Assembly: GCA_025890175.1 (NCBI GenBank)
Contig: JANPYM010000012.1
Coordinates: 1,438,205 to 1,502,204 of the forward strand
DNA: 64,000 bases
Source of the DNA: Ciborinia camelliae
Taxonomy: Eukaryota > Ascomycota > Leotiomycetes > Helotiales > Sclerotiniaceae
Direction: 5' to 3'
Part shown: piece after piece, positions 23,558-35,923 of the stretch
Layout of the letters: the number at the start of each line of letters is the position of its first letter
How positions within the stretch are numbered: position 1 is the first letter of the stretch
Position numbers and translations under genes: made by a program
The notes under the pieces: generated by a model
The model's database searches: none
The model's input: the letters and a program-made list of their open reading frames with translations, nothing else
Told to the model about the DNA's origin: nothing

Positions 23558-23758
23558 ATTGAATTGAATTGAATTGGATTGGATTGGATGCTTTACATAC
23601 CTACCTATATACACATATATATACATACCCTATTTACCTACCCTATTTACATACTCTATTTACCTTACCTTACCTACCTCTATACATACCCTACCTACCC
23701 TATTTACATACCCTATCTACCTACCTCTATACCTCTATACCTTTATATCTTTATACCT

Positions 23759-23852
23759 ACCTACCTCCCTCCCTCCCTCCCTCCCTCCCTCCCTCCCTCC
23801 ATACATACCTCCATACATACCTCCATACATACCTCCATACATACCTCCATGC
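23759..23852 (+). repeat. CCCT run followed by 12-bp CCATACATACCT repeats
   Basis: About nine CCCT units from about 23765 are followed by four copies of CCATACATACCT. Adjacent ACCTACCT-rich sequence extends left to about 23590. Confidence 0.9.
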
Positions 23853-24747
23853 CTTTCCTTACCTTTACCTTACCAACTCCAATCGAATTATTAGATTAGA
23901 TTAGATGGGTATCAGATGTAAATGTAGATGTAAATATAAATTATAGTTGGAAATAATATAAGTATAAGTATGAATATGTGGTGTTGAATTGAAGAAGGGA
24001 GGAGGGAGGAGGGAGGAGGGAAAAGGGAGAGGAATGATTAAGGGATGGGATGGGCTTAGGGTGAGCTGAGATTGCTTTAAGCGAGATTGTTGGATTAGGG
24101 GAAGATGGTGGGGATTATGGGGGATATGAATTTATGGAGACTAGAGATTAAGGTATTGTGAAATGAATTACTTGATTCTTCATACTTGATTCTTCATAAC
24201 CTTAACTATATTTGTGACAAGTGTATTCTTGCGTGTGGGATTAAACTATGTACAGTAGCAGTGTGGGATATGTACGCTGGTCCCGTATCCCGTGGCATAT
24301 AATCCCACACAGTGCAGTGAATGTAGAATATTCACGTGTTCTTATAATAATATTGATGGTAAATTGTTTCTTCATATGCTGTACTATATATATATGATTT
24401 TTATTTGGCGAGTTTTCACTGGTTAGATGAACATTTGGGGGTGGATATATATTTTCACTTTGCACATTGGGGGGGGGGGGCTACATATTCGGTGATATAT
24501 TTTTACACTTTGGATTCTTCTAAAATTGTGGGAATGTTTTATTTGTATGGCCTGGCCAGTCTCCGGTTTACTTTGCTTTGGTTTGATCAATTATTGATAT
24601 TAATATTTGATTTACGGTCCTTACCTCTCTCTACCAGAGAAATCCGCCTATCTCCTTCGAAGTTCATAATCCTCAACCTCTTCAAATGCTTTTAAATCGC
24701 ATCACCGATGAATTCAAGGTTAGCCTCCGTAGGGAGCAAAGAAAATC

Positions 24748-25083
24748 TCACATAACAACACAACAAGAACCAGCACCAACATCATCATCATCATCATCAT
24801 GCATCTTCTTCGCGGCATGATTTCTCTTCCTCCCCTTCTCAATCTTGCCCCTCTCTCTCATCATCGTGCTCCTCCTCTTTCGCGCCTCGTCCGTGCGATC
24901 TCTCGCCTCGACAAGCTTGTACGGTGACCGTTCGTCCACCATACACCGGTTGCATCTCCGCTGCATGTTCAGTTCTTGGGTTTCCCGGAAGGGACAGTGG
25001 TCCGGATCGGCGTTGAAGGAACATTGTTGGGGGTGGTAGGTTGCGTGCCCGCAGGAGTGCATGTGTTTGATTAAGATGCACAT
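24748..25083 (-). CDS. Small Cys-rich protein ending in a CaaX box
   Basis: A 111-residue protein. Residues 1-50 hold a cysteine and histidine pattern (MCILIKHMHSCGHATYHPQQCS, then C at 30, and CNRC at 44-47), reminiscent of a fungal zinc-binding fold that starts with a Met-Cys and a CGH. A Lys/Arg-rich middle and a run of Asp residues follow. The last residues are GSCCVVM and then stop. C-V-V-M is a canonical CaaX motif for farnesylation, and the Cys before it could be palmitoylated. The Asp run comes from an ATC/GAT microsatellite near 24775-24800, so its length probably varies. Single exon assumed; a predicted membrane-tethered regulator, no recognised family. Confidence 0.6.
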   Translation of the reverse strand: MCILIKHMHSCGHATYHPQQCSFNADPDHCPFRETQELNMQRRCNRCMVDERSPYKLVEARDRTDEARKRRSTMMRERGKIEKGRKRNHAAKKMHDDDDDDVGAGSCCVVM

Positions 25084-25983
25084 TTTGGGTTGTTGGGTTG
25101 GGTTTTGGGGTGTTTTTTGTGTGGGTGTTGTTTTTGTTGTTGTTGTTGTTGTTGAAGTTTAAGGTTGTGGTTTTGATGAAACAAGGGAAAAAGGGGAAAC
25201 CTCGCAATTTATAGTCGAGGGGAAAAAGGATTGTTCTGATACTGTTTCGTGAAAGGTTGTGAGGATCATATGGATTGCGGTGCATATGCTCAGGAAGAGT
25301 GAACTTAGCATTGGTGACAAAGAGATGCTTTGGTTTATGCAATAATATTAGTGGTTTGATGGATTGTCGGGTCGATAGGGGGATGGATGGGAAATGTCAC
25401 GTCATAATTCTATGCGATTTGGATTTGGGGGGAGGGAAGGGAAAGTATGGGGAGGGGCGAAAGTTTCAAGAACATATTAGGTGATGATAGGGGGGGAGGA
25501 TCCTTAAGATGTGATCCTTAAAATTCAAAAGAATTCGAATGTTTTTCCTAGACAGTTGCATTGATACATACAATCATTGCTCTAGAACATGCACACTATA
25601 CGTGCCGTACTTATTAAGTACCTTGTTATGTGGAATATATAGTGTATGCGAGACTAAAAACCCGATACATGTAATGTGAATTTATAGATTTGATGTATAT
25701 AAAAATGTAATAAAAGGTTTGATACAAGAAAGGGTGGGCGAGCTCGAGCTTCAGCGGTTATTGCTCCAATGCCATTACTCAAGGATGTATCTTTTCAATG
25801 AGTCTCATGTTCGCATTTAGTAAGCCATGAACAACTATCGCCCATTCGCCTGAAAAAATGAAGCGTCCATATTTTATACTTCACATTTATCATCCCCGCC
25901 TGAAGATTCCAAAGAAGCAATCGCGCTGGCAACGCTAGTAGCATTAGAAGATGCTGAGTAGGAGATAGAACGGTTTGATGGGG
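25084..25983. other. Intergenic stretch
   Basis: Contains a TTG microsatellite near 25129-25155 and G-rich sequence around 25425-25500, and no supported gene. The first 200 bases are the likely promoter of the small CaaX protein. The rest is the 3' flank of the GDSL esterase. Confidence 0.5.
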
Positions 25984-27271
25984 TTATTGTGGCATTTGAT
26001 ACAATGCTACATGAGGGGGTGTTACAACAGCCACAGCTGTTGTCATTGAGACATAGGCAGTGGGCATAGGAACTAAAGATGCTGATGATATTCCAGCCGG
26101 AGAAACAACGGGGGATTGCTCAGCGGAATGCAAGTTAAGAACACTCGATGTAGCTGCCGCGATGGATGAAGAACTTGAAATTACTGAAGTAGCTAAAACC
26201 GTCAACGAAGAACTTGCGACTGCCGAACCCGAAGAACTAACCTGGAAAAATGTGCCGGACAATTGTTCTGCAACACCCTCGGCAACCAACTTTTGAATCG
26301 CTTGACCCGGATGAAGATTATTCCACCAAAGACAGGTGGTTCCATCAGCGTCGTAACAGGTTGAACTTTTAGCTCCATAGGTTGTTGGATCATTGAGAGC
26401 GGTGTTAAACGGGATTTGGGTGTCAAAGACGTGAGTTGTTACATCTGTGTTGGCACTTTTGAAAGCGGCTACTTGGGAGTTCAGCTCGTTGTTGTAGGCT
26501 GCGATGACGATAGCTTCTGAAGAGGTGATGGAATCGCCATATGCCAGCATCATGGGAGATTTATCAATGGCTGGGTGAGATGGTTAGATGAGAAACTTTT
26601 TATTCCATGCGCCACAAAGCTTAATGACTCGAGAATACACTTACGAAGACAGGTCAAGAACAAGAAGTTCCTTCCTCCTGCATCGTATAAGAGTTGTACC
26701 TGAGCAAAGTCACTGTCGAAAATGGCACTAATCACTTCCGTTTCATTGGATAACCAATACGAATAACCAATATCATTAACACCGAACCAAATGGCGAAGA
26801 GAGAATTGTCAGCAGTCCATTTGGCATCGCTAGGTGGGGGTGAGAGGTTGTCAATGAACTCGGCGGTCTGATTGACAAGAGTCAAGACAGTGTCTTCATA
26901 TGGGGCCACAATGCTAACATTGATGACGGCACCACCATAAGCAAAGTTATAAGAGAGAAGAAGCGAGGAATTGTAGGTTTCTACAAGATGTCCAATCCAA
27001 TTGATGCCATTATCTGTAGTATAACCCGGGAATGCCGGGTTACCGATGGGATTTTCAGCTGATGGCTTTGTGCCGGTAATATTGAAATCAGTTTTAGAGT
27101 ATGAATCGCCGCTATCCTTGTTAGTAGGTATCTAAATCGTCATTTGAGTACGGGATATACATACAAGGAGAAAAGATATTTGGTATCAGTGTTGGCACGA
27201 GATTTGATAGATTCCATGGGAGAAGCAAATGTGAAGCCAACCAGGGCTAACCAGGCAAAGTTATTCATCAT
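25984..27271 (-). CDS. Secreted GDSL esterase/lipase (carbohydrate esterase-like), three exons
   Basis: Exons 27271-27165, 27111-26645 and 26570-25984, with introns GTATGT...GGATAG (TACTAAC branch site) and GTAAGT...CCCAG, give 386 residues. A signal peptide is seen at residues 1-17 (FAWLALVGFTFASP). The GDSL block FGDSYSKT follows at about 36-43, with the nucleophile Ser39. A GxND block (FGVNDIGYSY) lies near 137-146, and NNLHPGQ carries the catalytic His. The N before the usual D of the D-x-x-H dyad is seen as WWNNLHP. The tail is Ser/Ala-rich, as in many fungal secreted esterases. Family knowledge: this type is close to CE16 acetylesterases, which remove acetyl groups from hemicellulose fragments. 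Substrate inferred, not shown. Confidence 0.9.
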
Positions 27272-30200
27272 GATGTTAAAGAAAGTAAAGATAAGACTTT
27301 CAAAGTAGCAAAAGAAACAAAATATAAATCTAGCCTGCCATTCTATACAAATTTAGGAATGTTTCAATTTTAAACATCTTTGTGGTAATACCCCGCAACC
27401 CTTTCAATTCATCAAAAAAGTGATGTCCGCAAGAAGGAAATGAATATAAATGAATAATATCCAAATCTAGTAATTTAAAATGGTTTTGATTGGGGGGAAT
27501 TTCCTCCTAGTCGATGAATTCACACTGGCATTGTTTTCCAGGGAGGTAGTACCCTCGAGTGACACTGGCCAATCAAGAGAGTGTTTCAAATAAAGTAGAA
27601 ATCCAACAGCTTGTTTGAAAAAGGCTCCGTGGGACTAAGATACAAATGAAGTACATCGATCGAGTGGATGGGATACCTTGACACTTTTCAAATCCCATTT
27701 CATCTGAAGTGCTGGTTCTTGTGAAAATGCTCGAATTCCAAAGCACTAGAAGATTATGGGTGAATGTATGGGTCTGGACCTACCTCCCTAGGTAATGCCA
27801 CAATCATTCAGAAGGTCTCGGACTCTCGGACCAGAGCATCATCAAATGCTTCTTTCCGGGAGGATATGGGATGTTAATATTGAAGATTCCAGATAATATC
27901 ATGATCAATCGAAGGCAATGAATAAAGCTTCGGAACGGTATCGTATTTGTCGGCCGGGAGATCGTCTAGTGCAGTCGCGTGATTATGCTGGAAGCATGTG
28001 ACTTGTCACATTTGTCACATGCTTGAGATGTTGCAACAGATAATTTCCGCTGCCAGCTCTCTGTTTAGTTCAAATGCCCATCTTCCACTATACACATCTC
28101 TCACTATCTATATTCTCCTTATTTTTCGACGCAACTCTATAGATTCATCCATGAATCTTCGAAAGTTGAAAAGATAACCGGAGTAACGAACATTCGGTAA
28201 AAGTTTACGTCACGTGTAAGGCATTTTATACAAAGTTTTGTTGCACATCTAGGCAAAAATCATCAAAAGTTTCGAATCTGGCTAACTCAAATTTTCCGAC
28301 AGTTTTGGAATCAGCAAAGTCTTCCAAGCATGATTTATGTGAGGAATGTTGTTGTCAGATGCTTGGTTCGTGAGTAAAACGTATTTTTATATAAGTATAC
28401 GATTTGAAGAGTTTTCAACGCTATATTAGCTTTTTCTGTGCAAGGCTGCGCTACTACTGAACCTCATCTTTTTAACAAGGCTCTCTCCAAACGGTTTCAC
28501 AAAATCCTTCTTGTAGTGAGATTGTGAAGAATTCCATGCATTATATACAACTTAGCATCCCTGGATTGATATGCGTTAAGTGTCACGAAAGTCAGATATG
28601 GCAGTTGGTGGAGAGGTAACAATACAATTTCTCTTCACTTCTTGATTTTGTTTTCCCCTGATTGTCATTGCCATACTTGATAAGCTGACTTCCCTTTATT
28701 ACAGAAGGACTGGCAGTAGTTTGCTAGATAGAACCACTCGGATAAGTTTAGCTTCATCTCTGTATCACTCATGGTTGTGTTGTGGACACTATTGGGGGAA
28801 TAAGGTCTCAGCGTGGGAACCAAGGAAGGAGCAACGCATTGATATAAAAGATTATACCCCTGGGGCACTTTATGTGGAAGCAACAATGTAATTTTTCTTG
28901 GATTCTTGGATTATTTTCGTTGTCAATCCTTATTAATTGCCAGTGGTATAAACTCACATTCTTTTGTCATAATTATCAAAGAACCAGCAACAATCCCTTG
29001 GGCAAGACAAATCGATAATTTGGTTAAATACTTGCTTCTTCATACACGCAGAAATCACAGATGAATTGATACCTCCCGTGATAATCCTGACCTAGAGATT
29101 GAGCGTCTCAGAGAAGTGTTCCGCGCCATGCACTCTAAAAGATCCTACCATCAATTCTCCCGGGCCGGTAAATGTATTATGAATTTTCCGCATGCAGTAT
29201 TCTCACGAGGCCATCGGACTCAGCAGGAATGAAAACTCTCAAGTTCGCTATCTTCAGAGAATCATGTTAAGCATGCCGCTAGCCTTGTTCTACTTCCCAT
29301 TTGATCATAGGCGCTTCCAACACGTTCACAACATTACTTTTTTGTTTCGCACCTACGGAGGATCAAAGCCTGTAACGCCGTTCTACTACAGCCCATGTGA
29401 ATATAAAACAGTCCCAGTCTGTATGTGCCTTTCTCCCCAGAATAATCAGACAGGAGTTTTTGGAGCTTTCGGAATGGCAGAGATAGCCGCCCTTGGGCCA
29501 ACACATGATGTACTCAGAGAACTAGATTGTGTGTTATGATTGTTTTTCTGGGTCTACCACTAAGAGGGAGAGGAAAGAAGAGCTGAGCAGCCGGCCGTAG
29601 TCCTTCCTGCGCCCATGCAAAGTCCACATCTTAGAATTTTCAAGGTTCTCGATGAGGTTAATATGTTTAACACAAAGAATCAGATCCCGAGTCCGGAAGC
29701 ATACAAGGGATTGAACTGATCCAGCCCACCCATGACCAATATGGAAATTTCGGCTTGCGCAAAGGTCCAAGAAACCCCAAATCACAAAGCCTGTGGTGCC
29801 AGCATAGGTCTGCCGTATCCGAAGGATTAATATCGCCTGTACAAAATACAACTCCATGCACAATTGAGATGCGCCAAGCACTCTCGTGGCTAAACCTCAT
29901 AGATTTGCGGTAATCCGATTTCACGTCAGCTCTTCATAGTGGAAAGGGATAGGGACTTCCTCAAAAAATTCCAGTAGCAATGCCAAAAAAGCTCTGGTGG
30001 TGTCGCTTTTGCACGTTACAATCCTTTGCGGGTACTTGGTGACTTCATTCGTCACCCAGTTCATCAGGTCCGTCGCAGGACACCGTTCTGTTCAAATGGC
30101 GTCTCCGACCCAATCAAGTAGACGTATTTCCTTCAGTCCTGGGGAACAAGCATAATTCAGCTCATATCTCGCAATGCACCAGAGCCGGCCTTGATCTTTG

Positions 30201-30937
30201 AGCTTAAAAACACAACATGGCCTAGATTTACGAGGAACAAAATACTATACAGCTGATATCTAATATGCGGCATAGAAAAACCTCAGCCGTCAAAAACCAA
30301 ATGAGGCGCATTTCCTAAGGTGCAAACTCGGCGTGTGAGGGGATAGTTTGGTGCATCAAATATCTTTCTGACACTGTACCTATCACGTTGATCGAAAGGA
30401 AAGATGGGTCTCGTATTGGGTATTATTTTATGGGGTCTTTATGTTGCGTTTAAGTCTCTAGAGAGTTACACGTTCGACAACAGCAGAGTGACACCGCATA
30501 AGGTGATTACTTTATTTCCCCTTCCGAGGTTAAACGAAATTAATTGAGTCTCGGGAGGAAACATGGGGTCATTCTTGCCATTCGCTCGATATCTCGATAA
30601 TCTTTACATTCTACACTCAATTTGGAGAGAAAGTTAATGTGTTGCTCAAATTTAATTGTCACTGGTTGCGAAAAGGAAACCACTCGAATAACTTTTGCTG
30701 AGTGCTACTAGCATGGTTTATGATGACAATAAGGAGAAGATGAAAGGTAGAGAGATAGTTGAAGTAGATATATAATCTTCAATCTTCCCAAGACAAAGTT
30801 CAACAACATCCTTATCTCATCTTTCATAACAACGAGTTCAGCCTGAGCAAAGCAAAGTCACTCCACTCATTACTACATAATACCACGATTCGATATCACC
30901 TGCGCTTTTCAACTTTACCTAAATTAAGACCGAGATC
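27272..30937. other. Long intergenic stretch with HET remnant
   Basis: About 3.7 kb. The left half shows no gene. A HET-type remnant lies on the minus strand at about 29534-30080. Plus-strand frame 29192-29539 has no domain. A CACGTG hexamer occurs at 28211-28216. Confidence 0.5.
29534..30080 (-). pseudogene. Remnant of a heterokaryon-incompatibility (HET) protein gene
   Basis: On the minus strand one frame reads LRKPKFPYWSWVGW near 29720, matching the conserved [FL]PSWSWVGW box in the middle of many HET-domain proteins, after a typical D-L-x-F-x-G-P-L context. Adjacent frames continue partly but are broken by stops, and no intact HET signature (W-I-D-A-x-C-I-x-Q) was found. A decayed fragment of a large family whose intact members trigger programmed death on non-self fusion. 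Confidence 0.5.
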
Positions 30938-31942
30938 ATGGCTCCATGGCAAATTTCATACTTCACCGTACAATCGAACAATAATCATCTGTTCGCGAAT
31001 GGCTTCATGCAGGTGGCTGTGAATATCACGATCGAAGCAATCAACCCAGACACTGGTGACGTTCGTCATTTGACCCCAAAAGAGCTCTCAACGATTCAGC
31101 TGGTTAATTATTTTAACACTGATGAGGTACTACTAAGCGGCGAGTGGTGGTATTCGGCTGAAGAAAACGGATTTGAACATACTATGCCCTCCACCAAGAA
31201 CGTTGTTCCAGATACACCTCATCACCATGAAAACCTGTACCAGGGGAAAACGTATTGGGTCTCCACTATACTTTTGGAGACTAAGAGCATTGGAGCACGC
31301 ATTCTGCAGCCGGACAATACTCTCGTCACAACCCACAGTGACGATTTCGATTCTTTCACCAATCTCGAAGGGAAGCCGCCTGTCGAATATTCACTGAGCA
31401 ATGTCAAATTCGAGAGGCGCGACACGTACAGCGGCGAAAACTGGGATCAGGACAATTATTACCTCTCCAGCACGAAGTACGCCTGGAAGAGAGCCAATAT
31501 GTTGGGAAAATTGGGTTCCAATTACGTAGTTGAGGGGATGCGGCACAGTGGTGCATACTGGAGTGAGGGTGCCTCGAAGTATATACATTACATGTGGCCA
31601 ATGGGTTCTCAAGCTTCGGTCAAGGCTGGTTTCACACATTATGTGAATGGAATACCATTCCCTGTTCAGATGCCCACTATTACCATCAGGGAATATACCG
31701 ATGCTATATGTTTCACACGTTTGTTGTTGCAAGGGTTACTTATCGATATTTACCGTCACTACGGACTTGTCCACTGGAAATTCGATACTTCGATCACACT
31801 GTACGATATTTATGGTAACTGGGGAGATTTTACCGTGAGCCATGAGGACAAGAACTTGTTAAGCCTCCATGACCGTCCCAGATCATTTGTCCCACCATCT
31901 GATGCCGAAAATAAAGATGTTTCCGATGTGAGGCTCTTTTGA
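30938..31942 (+). CDS. Unrecognised intronless 334-residue protein
   Basis: A clean single-exon gene. No signal peptide or transmembrane segment. The sequence starts MAPWQISYFTVQSNNNHLFANG, followed by VAVNITIEAINPDTGDVRHLTPKEL, then many aromatic residues (EWWYSAEENGF, YYLSSTKYAW, GAYWSEGASKYIHYMWPMG) and a C-terminal strand-rich segment. The dense Trp/Tyr/Asn content and alternating hydrophobic pattern suggest a soluble beta-sandwich. I cannot name the family. The gene has no intron while most neighbours do, and it is isolated by more than 2 kb on the right. Horizontal origin is possible but not shown. Confidence 0.75.
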   Translation: MAPWQISYFTVQSNNNHLFANGFMQVAVNITIEAINPDTGDVRHLTPKELSTIQLVNYFNTDEVLLSGEWWYSAEENGFEHTMPSTKNVVPDTPHHHENLYQGKTYWVSTILLETKSIGARILQPDNTLVTTHSDDFDSFTNLEGKPPVEYSLSNVKFERRDTYSGENWDQDNYYLSSTKYAWKRANMLGKLGSNYVVEGMRHSGAYWSEGASKYIHYMWPMGSQASVKAGFTHYVNGIPFPVQMPTITIREYTDAICFTRLLLQGLLIDIYRHYGLVHWKFDTSITLYDIYGNWGDFTVSHEDKNLLSLHDRPRSFVPPSDAENKDVSDVRLF

Positions 31943-34679
31943 GCCTGAAGAATCAGCCATCCACTTATACATTGGATATATTTAGCCAAGAGGCCTAACC
32001 TCTTGCAATCTTTAGCCTTCCCACATAATCAATAAGACTTCTATAACCATGAGTTCTCACCGACCCAGGAACGAGCGAAACGACCACCGAAGCGTCAGAT
32101 ATTGAATTCGATGGTATCAAGGTTGGAAATAAATCAAGCAAAAGAGATGGAGACGATATTGTTACAGGTTGTTTTCATATTTCTGGAAGAATTGTGGTTG
32201 TTTTCGGATTTTAGTTTGTCTAGGAGGATGAGGAAAACAAAAGTTTTAGTACTTTGCATTTGGAATATTGGGTTCTATTTAACTTCGCAGTCATTTTCGT
32301 ATTATTTCGTTTCGTTGTTTGGAAGGATTTCATTCTATCTCCTTTAGTAGCTCATATTTTATATAAAAAATATATCGGACAATTTTCTCGTCATTCAGAC
32401 CTGGTACCTTCAGCTGTGCAAATGATAACTCCTTCAAATCGGTTCTTATAAAGTCCATTTCAAATCTCAGGTACTAATTTTATTTGCGATTGGGTAAAGT
32501 CCTTGGACTATCGACTTATGAATGGGCCGTTCAGAGATTTTGATGATGGGATAGAAAGGAGGCAATGTCGACTAACCGAAGGCAATTGCAGCACGACGAT
32601 GGGAGATTCGAAACGCCGGCTCCACTGTATGCGTGACCATCCTACTGCTGCATTAGCAGAGGTATCTAAGGGAAAAGACCCCCCGGATATTTTCGGTGCT
32701 TACTGACTGCGACTTTGATTGCACTAGTGGGACATGTAATGAGATATAGAGCATGCGTTTGAGTGGATCGGGATGGGGTACACAGAACATCCAAACAAAA
32801 TCTAACTAGTGACATTTAATACTTGATTTGGTAATGACACAAGAGAGGCTATAACTGTTATGACATGATTTACATCATCTATACGGGAAGTACCTTATTA
32901 ACATTTCTTCGAGTGTTCGCTAGATGAATTTTCAATAACTGCTTGGTCCTCTTCTGAATATCCTATTTTCTTAGCCTTTATTGTTGATATTATTATTGTG
33001 TATCGAGCTAGTGTATGTAGAACTACTTTATATCAACAGCCTTGAAAGTACATTCGCAATTACGGGATGATGGAGGGTAGTAGTGGTCAATTCACATTGG
33101 ATTTGATATATCTAGAGCTAACTGACAAACTCGATGCGGATATTCCATGTATTCTATTTATTTTCCTGGGGGCCCGGAGGAGAAATCTTGACCGGCGGTA
33201 CAATAAGGACTACAACTCCCACGGCCCCTTATCTGCCGCAATACTTACTGGGAGCCAACTTGTTCAAAGTTATTTTGTAGCCTTGATCAGAGTATAGCGG
33301 TAACACATAGCTATCATCTTAGAGCCGCTCTGAACAAGTACAATTTAAAGAACAATGCTTTATGTGCCGCTCAAAATATGGAGATGTAATATTACATGGC
33401 TGACCAGGTACCCCGTACCTGAAGTTAGGTCACAGATATATGTGTCAGCTAGCAATATTTCAGGATTCCAGTCCATACGAAGAGTATAGAGTATTATTTT
33501 CCAGTATACAAGTACAATTCATAAATTGAATGTTTGACAAGACATTAAATGTCTATTTTCCTTGTGCATATCATGTGTTTCCATCAGAGAGCATTTAAGA
33601 CAAAATCACATCAATGCATGGAATCCACATGTAAAAAATAGACATTATAAGAGGATATTCCCAAGAAAACATCTCATTCATACATAAACTTTTTTTGAAT
33701 ATACATTCTTACAGTCCAATACTCCCAAGAGAATACTTTGTTATACCTTTAGAGTTGATATAAGTATATCATCGAAAACTTCCAAGACAGCAGTATTCTC
33801 ATCTAAATATGTCGAAATAACATCATATCCATGAACGAATTCTATATGAACATACACCCTTTCATTTGATATATCATGGTTGAAAATATCCTCTTGTATA
33901 AACCCTAAATCCTATGCTTCCATTATACATCTGCTCGGAGTCATACTCCTGACAATGATATAGACATGTGTAAAGTATCCTCTCATCTCGATATATCAAG
34001 ACCACACCATCTATCAGAGCCAACTCCACAAACAGATCTAAATATATCATCGAATACTTCCAGATACCAGTATGTATATATATAGACACCAAAGAACAAA
34101 AACATATCTCTTCTCCAGCATCTCTAGACAAGATAGTCTTCATTTACAAAATCCATACAGGGAAGACAAATTCTCATCTTGACATATTCAGATAACTCCA
34201 TCTCCAACTCTTAACTATGCAACTAAAGTAGAGAAATATCATCGAATGATTATCCAGCAACATCTGTCCATGTATGAAATCTGCAAACCCACAAAATACA
34301 CCTATCGAGGAGGCTTTGATGATAGTTCCACTTGTATGTTTCTCACAAATATACTATATCATATCATCGGATCTTTCCAGGTGTTTCCACATACATACCT
34401 ATGAATTCATGTACAGAAAGGAACTTTTCACTATAGAATTCCAGATGAGATTGGTGAAAAGCCATGCAAATGCAATCATAAAGAGACATTGAACTAAGAA
34501 TTTCAGACGGGACATGTCAAACCATCAATTTGAAAAGAGGCATCTGATTGCATTCATTCATTCATTCATTCATTTATTATCCATCCCATCATAACTAGCA
34601 CTGACCAATCCCATCCTAATACCCACAAACATCTCAACCAATCGGCAACCAACCAATAATAAACCACCCCAAATATCCG
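31943..34679. other. Intergenic stretch with a degenerate periodic motif
   Basis: No supported gene in 2.7 kb. Between about 33480 and 34460 a degenerate motif, ATATCATCGAA-ACTTCCAGA, recurs near 33768, 34048, 34237 and 34362 in otherwise diverged sequence. A short ATTC run lies at 34555-34577. Confidence 0.5.
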
Positions 34680-35923
34680 TTACTTCTTCTTTTTGGATAG
34701 CTGATTATCAAAACCTAGCCTACCAATTTGACCAAAGACAGCGACGGGATTACTATTACCGAAAATAAAGACGGGACTAGCATCAGGCCGAACAGTACCC
34801 TCACTGGCAGTAGCACTAGACTCGCTACCAGTAGCAGTAGGGATATAAGAAGCCTTATTGGCCGCCGTCTTCTTCAAAGGGGCGATTTTGCGAGGCTGAG
34901 TACTTCCCGAAGGAGCAAATTTGGTGAATGGTATGTCGGTCTCGGATGCGATCTTATGCTTCATGAAATTATCAAATAATTCCGCAATTTGCTTGCTCAG
35001 TTCTCTCTGCTTGACGCGCGACTCGTAATTGGGATCTTGCTTATCAATTAACTCCAAGACAGCCTTGACAACTTCAAATTTGCGAGTTCCTTGGTTGTAC
35101 AATCTAAGCTTCCGGCTCCAAGTCTTAGCAAGGTCTGGTAGTGGAGTTTCACCAGCGCCTTTGAGGATGTATTCGGCTAGTAGTGGGACCGGGAGTTCCC
35201 TGGCTTTGCCATCACCCGTTACATAATGCTCTGTATTTACGCAGAATGACCTGTAGAAATTAGGAGGCTCGGTATAAACTACAACGAAAACATGTTAGCC
35301 AGCCATCATCAGTATACGGGGACATCTTATGAATTTACCTTTCGTGGCAGGGACTGGGGAACCTGTAAGGCTTTGGTCCGAGGCCAAGGATTTCGCCGAT
35401 CCAGATGGACTCGCAGACATAGATTTGTGGGTCGCGACTATAGCATTTACGGTAAGAGCAGAACTTTCATGAATTAATGGTGTTGCACCGAGTGCTGCCA
35501 CCTTGGATGATTCCCAAGGTCGTACTCTTGGTGGTAGTAAGCCGATAGCGTTTGGTGTACGAGCAAGGGGTTTCATGGTGGTAGCAGGGCGGTTGGATTG
35601 AGGTTGACTGACTGATGCGTTGTTATCTTCCTGAGTTGATGGTGTTGCGCCGAGTGCTGCCATCTTCGATAATTCCCAAGGTCGTACTCTTGGTGGTGGT
35701 AAGCCTATAGCGTTTGGTGTACGAGCAGAGCTATTGATGGTGGCAGTGGTATTTTCATCAATCTCAGGCAATTGAGGTTGACTAGCAGTTGGTATCTGTT
35801 GTGGAGGGACTTTGCGGAGTCAGTTACTAAGCTCTCGGACGTATATTGACAGTAAACCAATAATAGCTCACCAGAGGGTTCTTGCTTTGAACGAACAGCA
35901 AGTACTGAATGATGTTGATTCAT
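34680..35923 (-). CDS. Unknown protein with a 54-residue tandem duplication, three exons
   Basis: Exons 35923-35872, 35809-35339 and 35278-34680, joined in frame (introns GTGAGC...CAAAG and GTAAAT...TTGTAG), give 373 residues. Exon 2 carries two copies of a unit that starts ARTPNAIGLPPPRVRPWELS and continues with SKMAALGATP; they begin at residues 46 and 100, 54 apart. Exon 3 holds a helical core (YTEPPNFYRSFCVNTEHY, LAEYILKG, KTWSRKLRLYNQGTRKFEVVKAVLELI) and ends in a Ser/Thr-rich segment and KKKK. No family recognised. The PRVRPWE boxes look like short linear interaction motifs. It shares its promoter with the divergent gene at 36623. Confidence 0.8.

Larger units (their letters stand above)
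22454..24747. other. Microsatellite-rich intergenic field
   Basis: About 2.3 kb of interlaced simple repeats with strong strand asymmetry: G/T-rich at 22480-22850, TTTTATA-rich at 22900-22985, purine-rich (GGGAATGGA types) at 23000-23170, then GAATGAGGG repeats, CCT and CCCT runs. Long open frames on both strands are artefacts of these repeats. A run of 10 or more G lies near 24470. Confidence 0.85.

Noticed and set aside
23264..23904. Long open frames with SFPHSLIP-like or TSIHTS-like repeats
   Set aside because: Direct translation of GAATGAGGG, CCCT and ATACATACCT repeats; no start context or domain.
29192..29539. 115-codon plus-strand frame
   Set aside because: No recognisable domain and in a stretch with HET relics on the other strand; not enough to call a gene.
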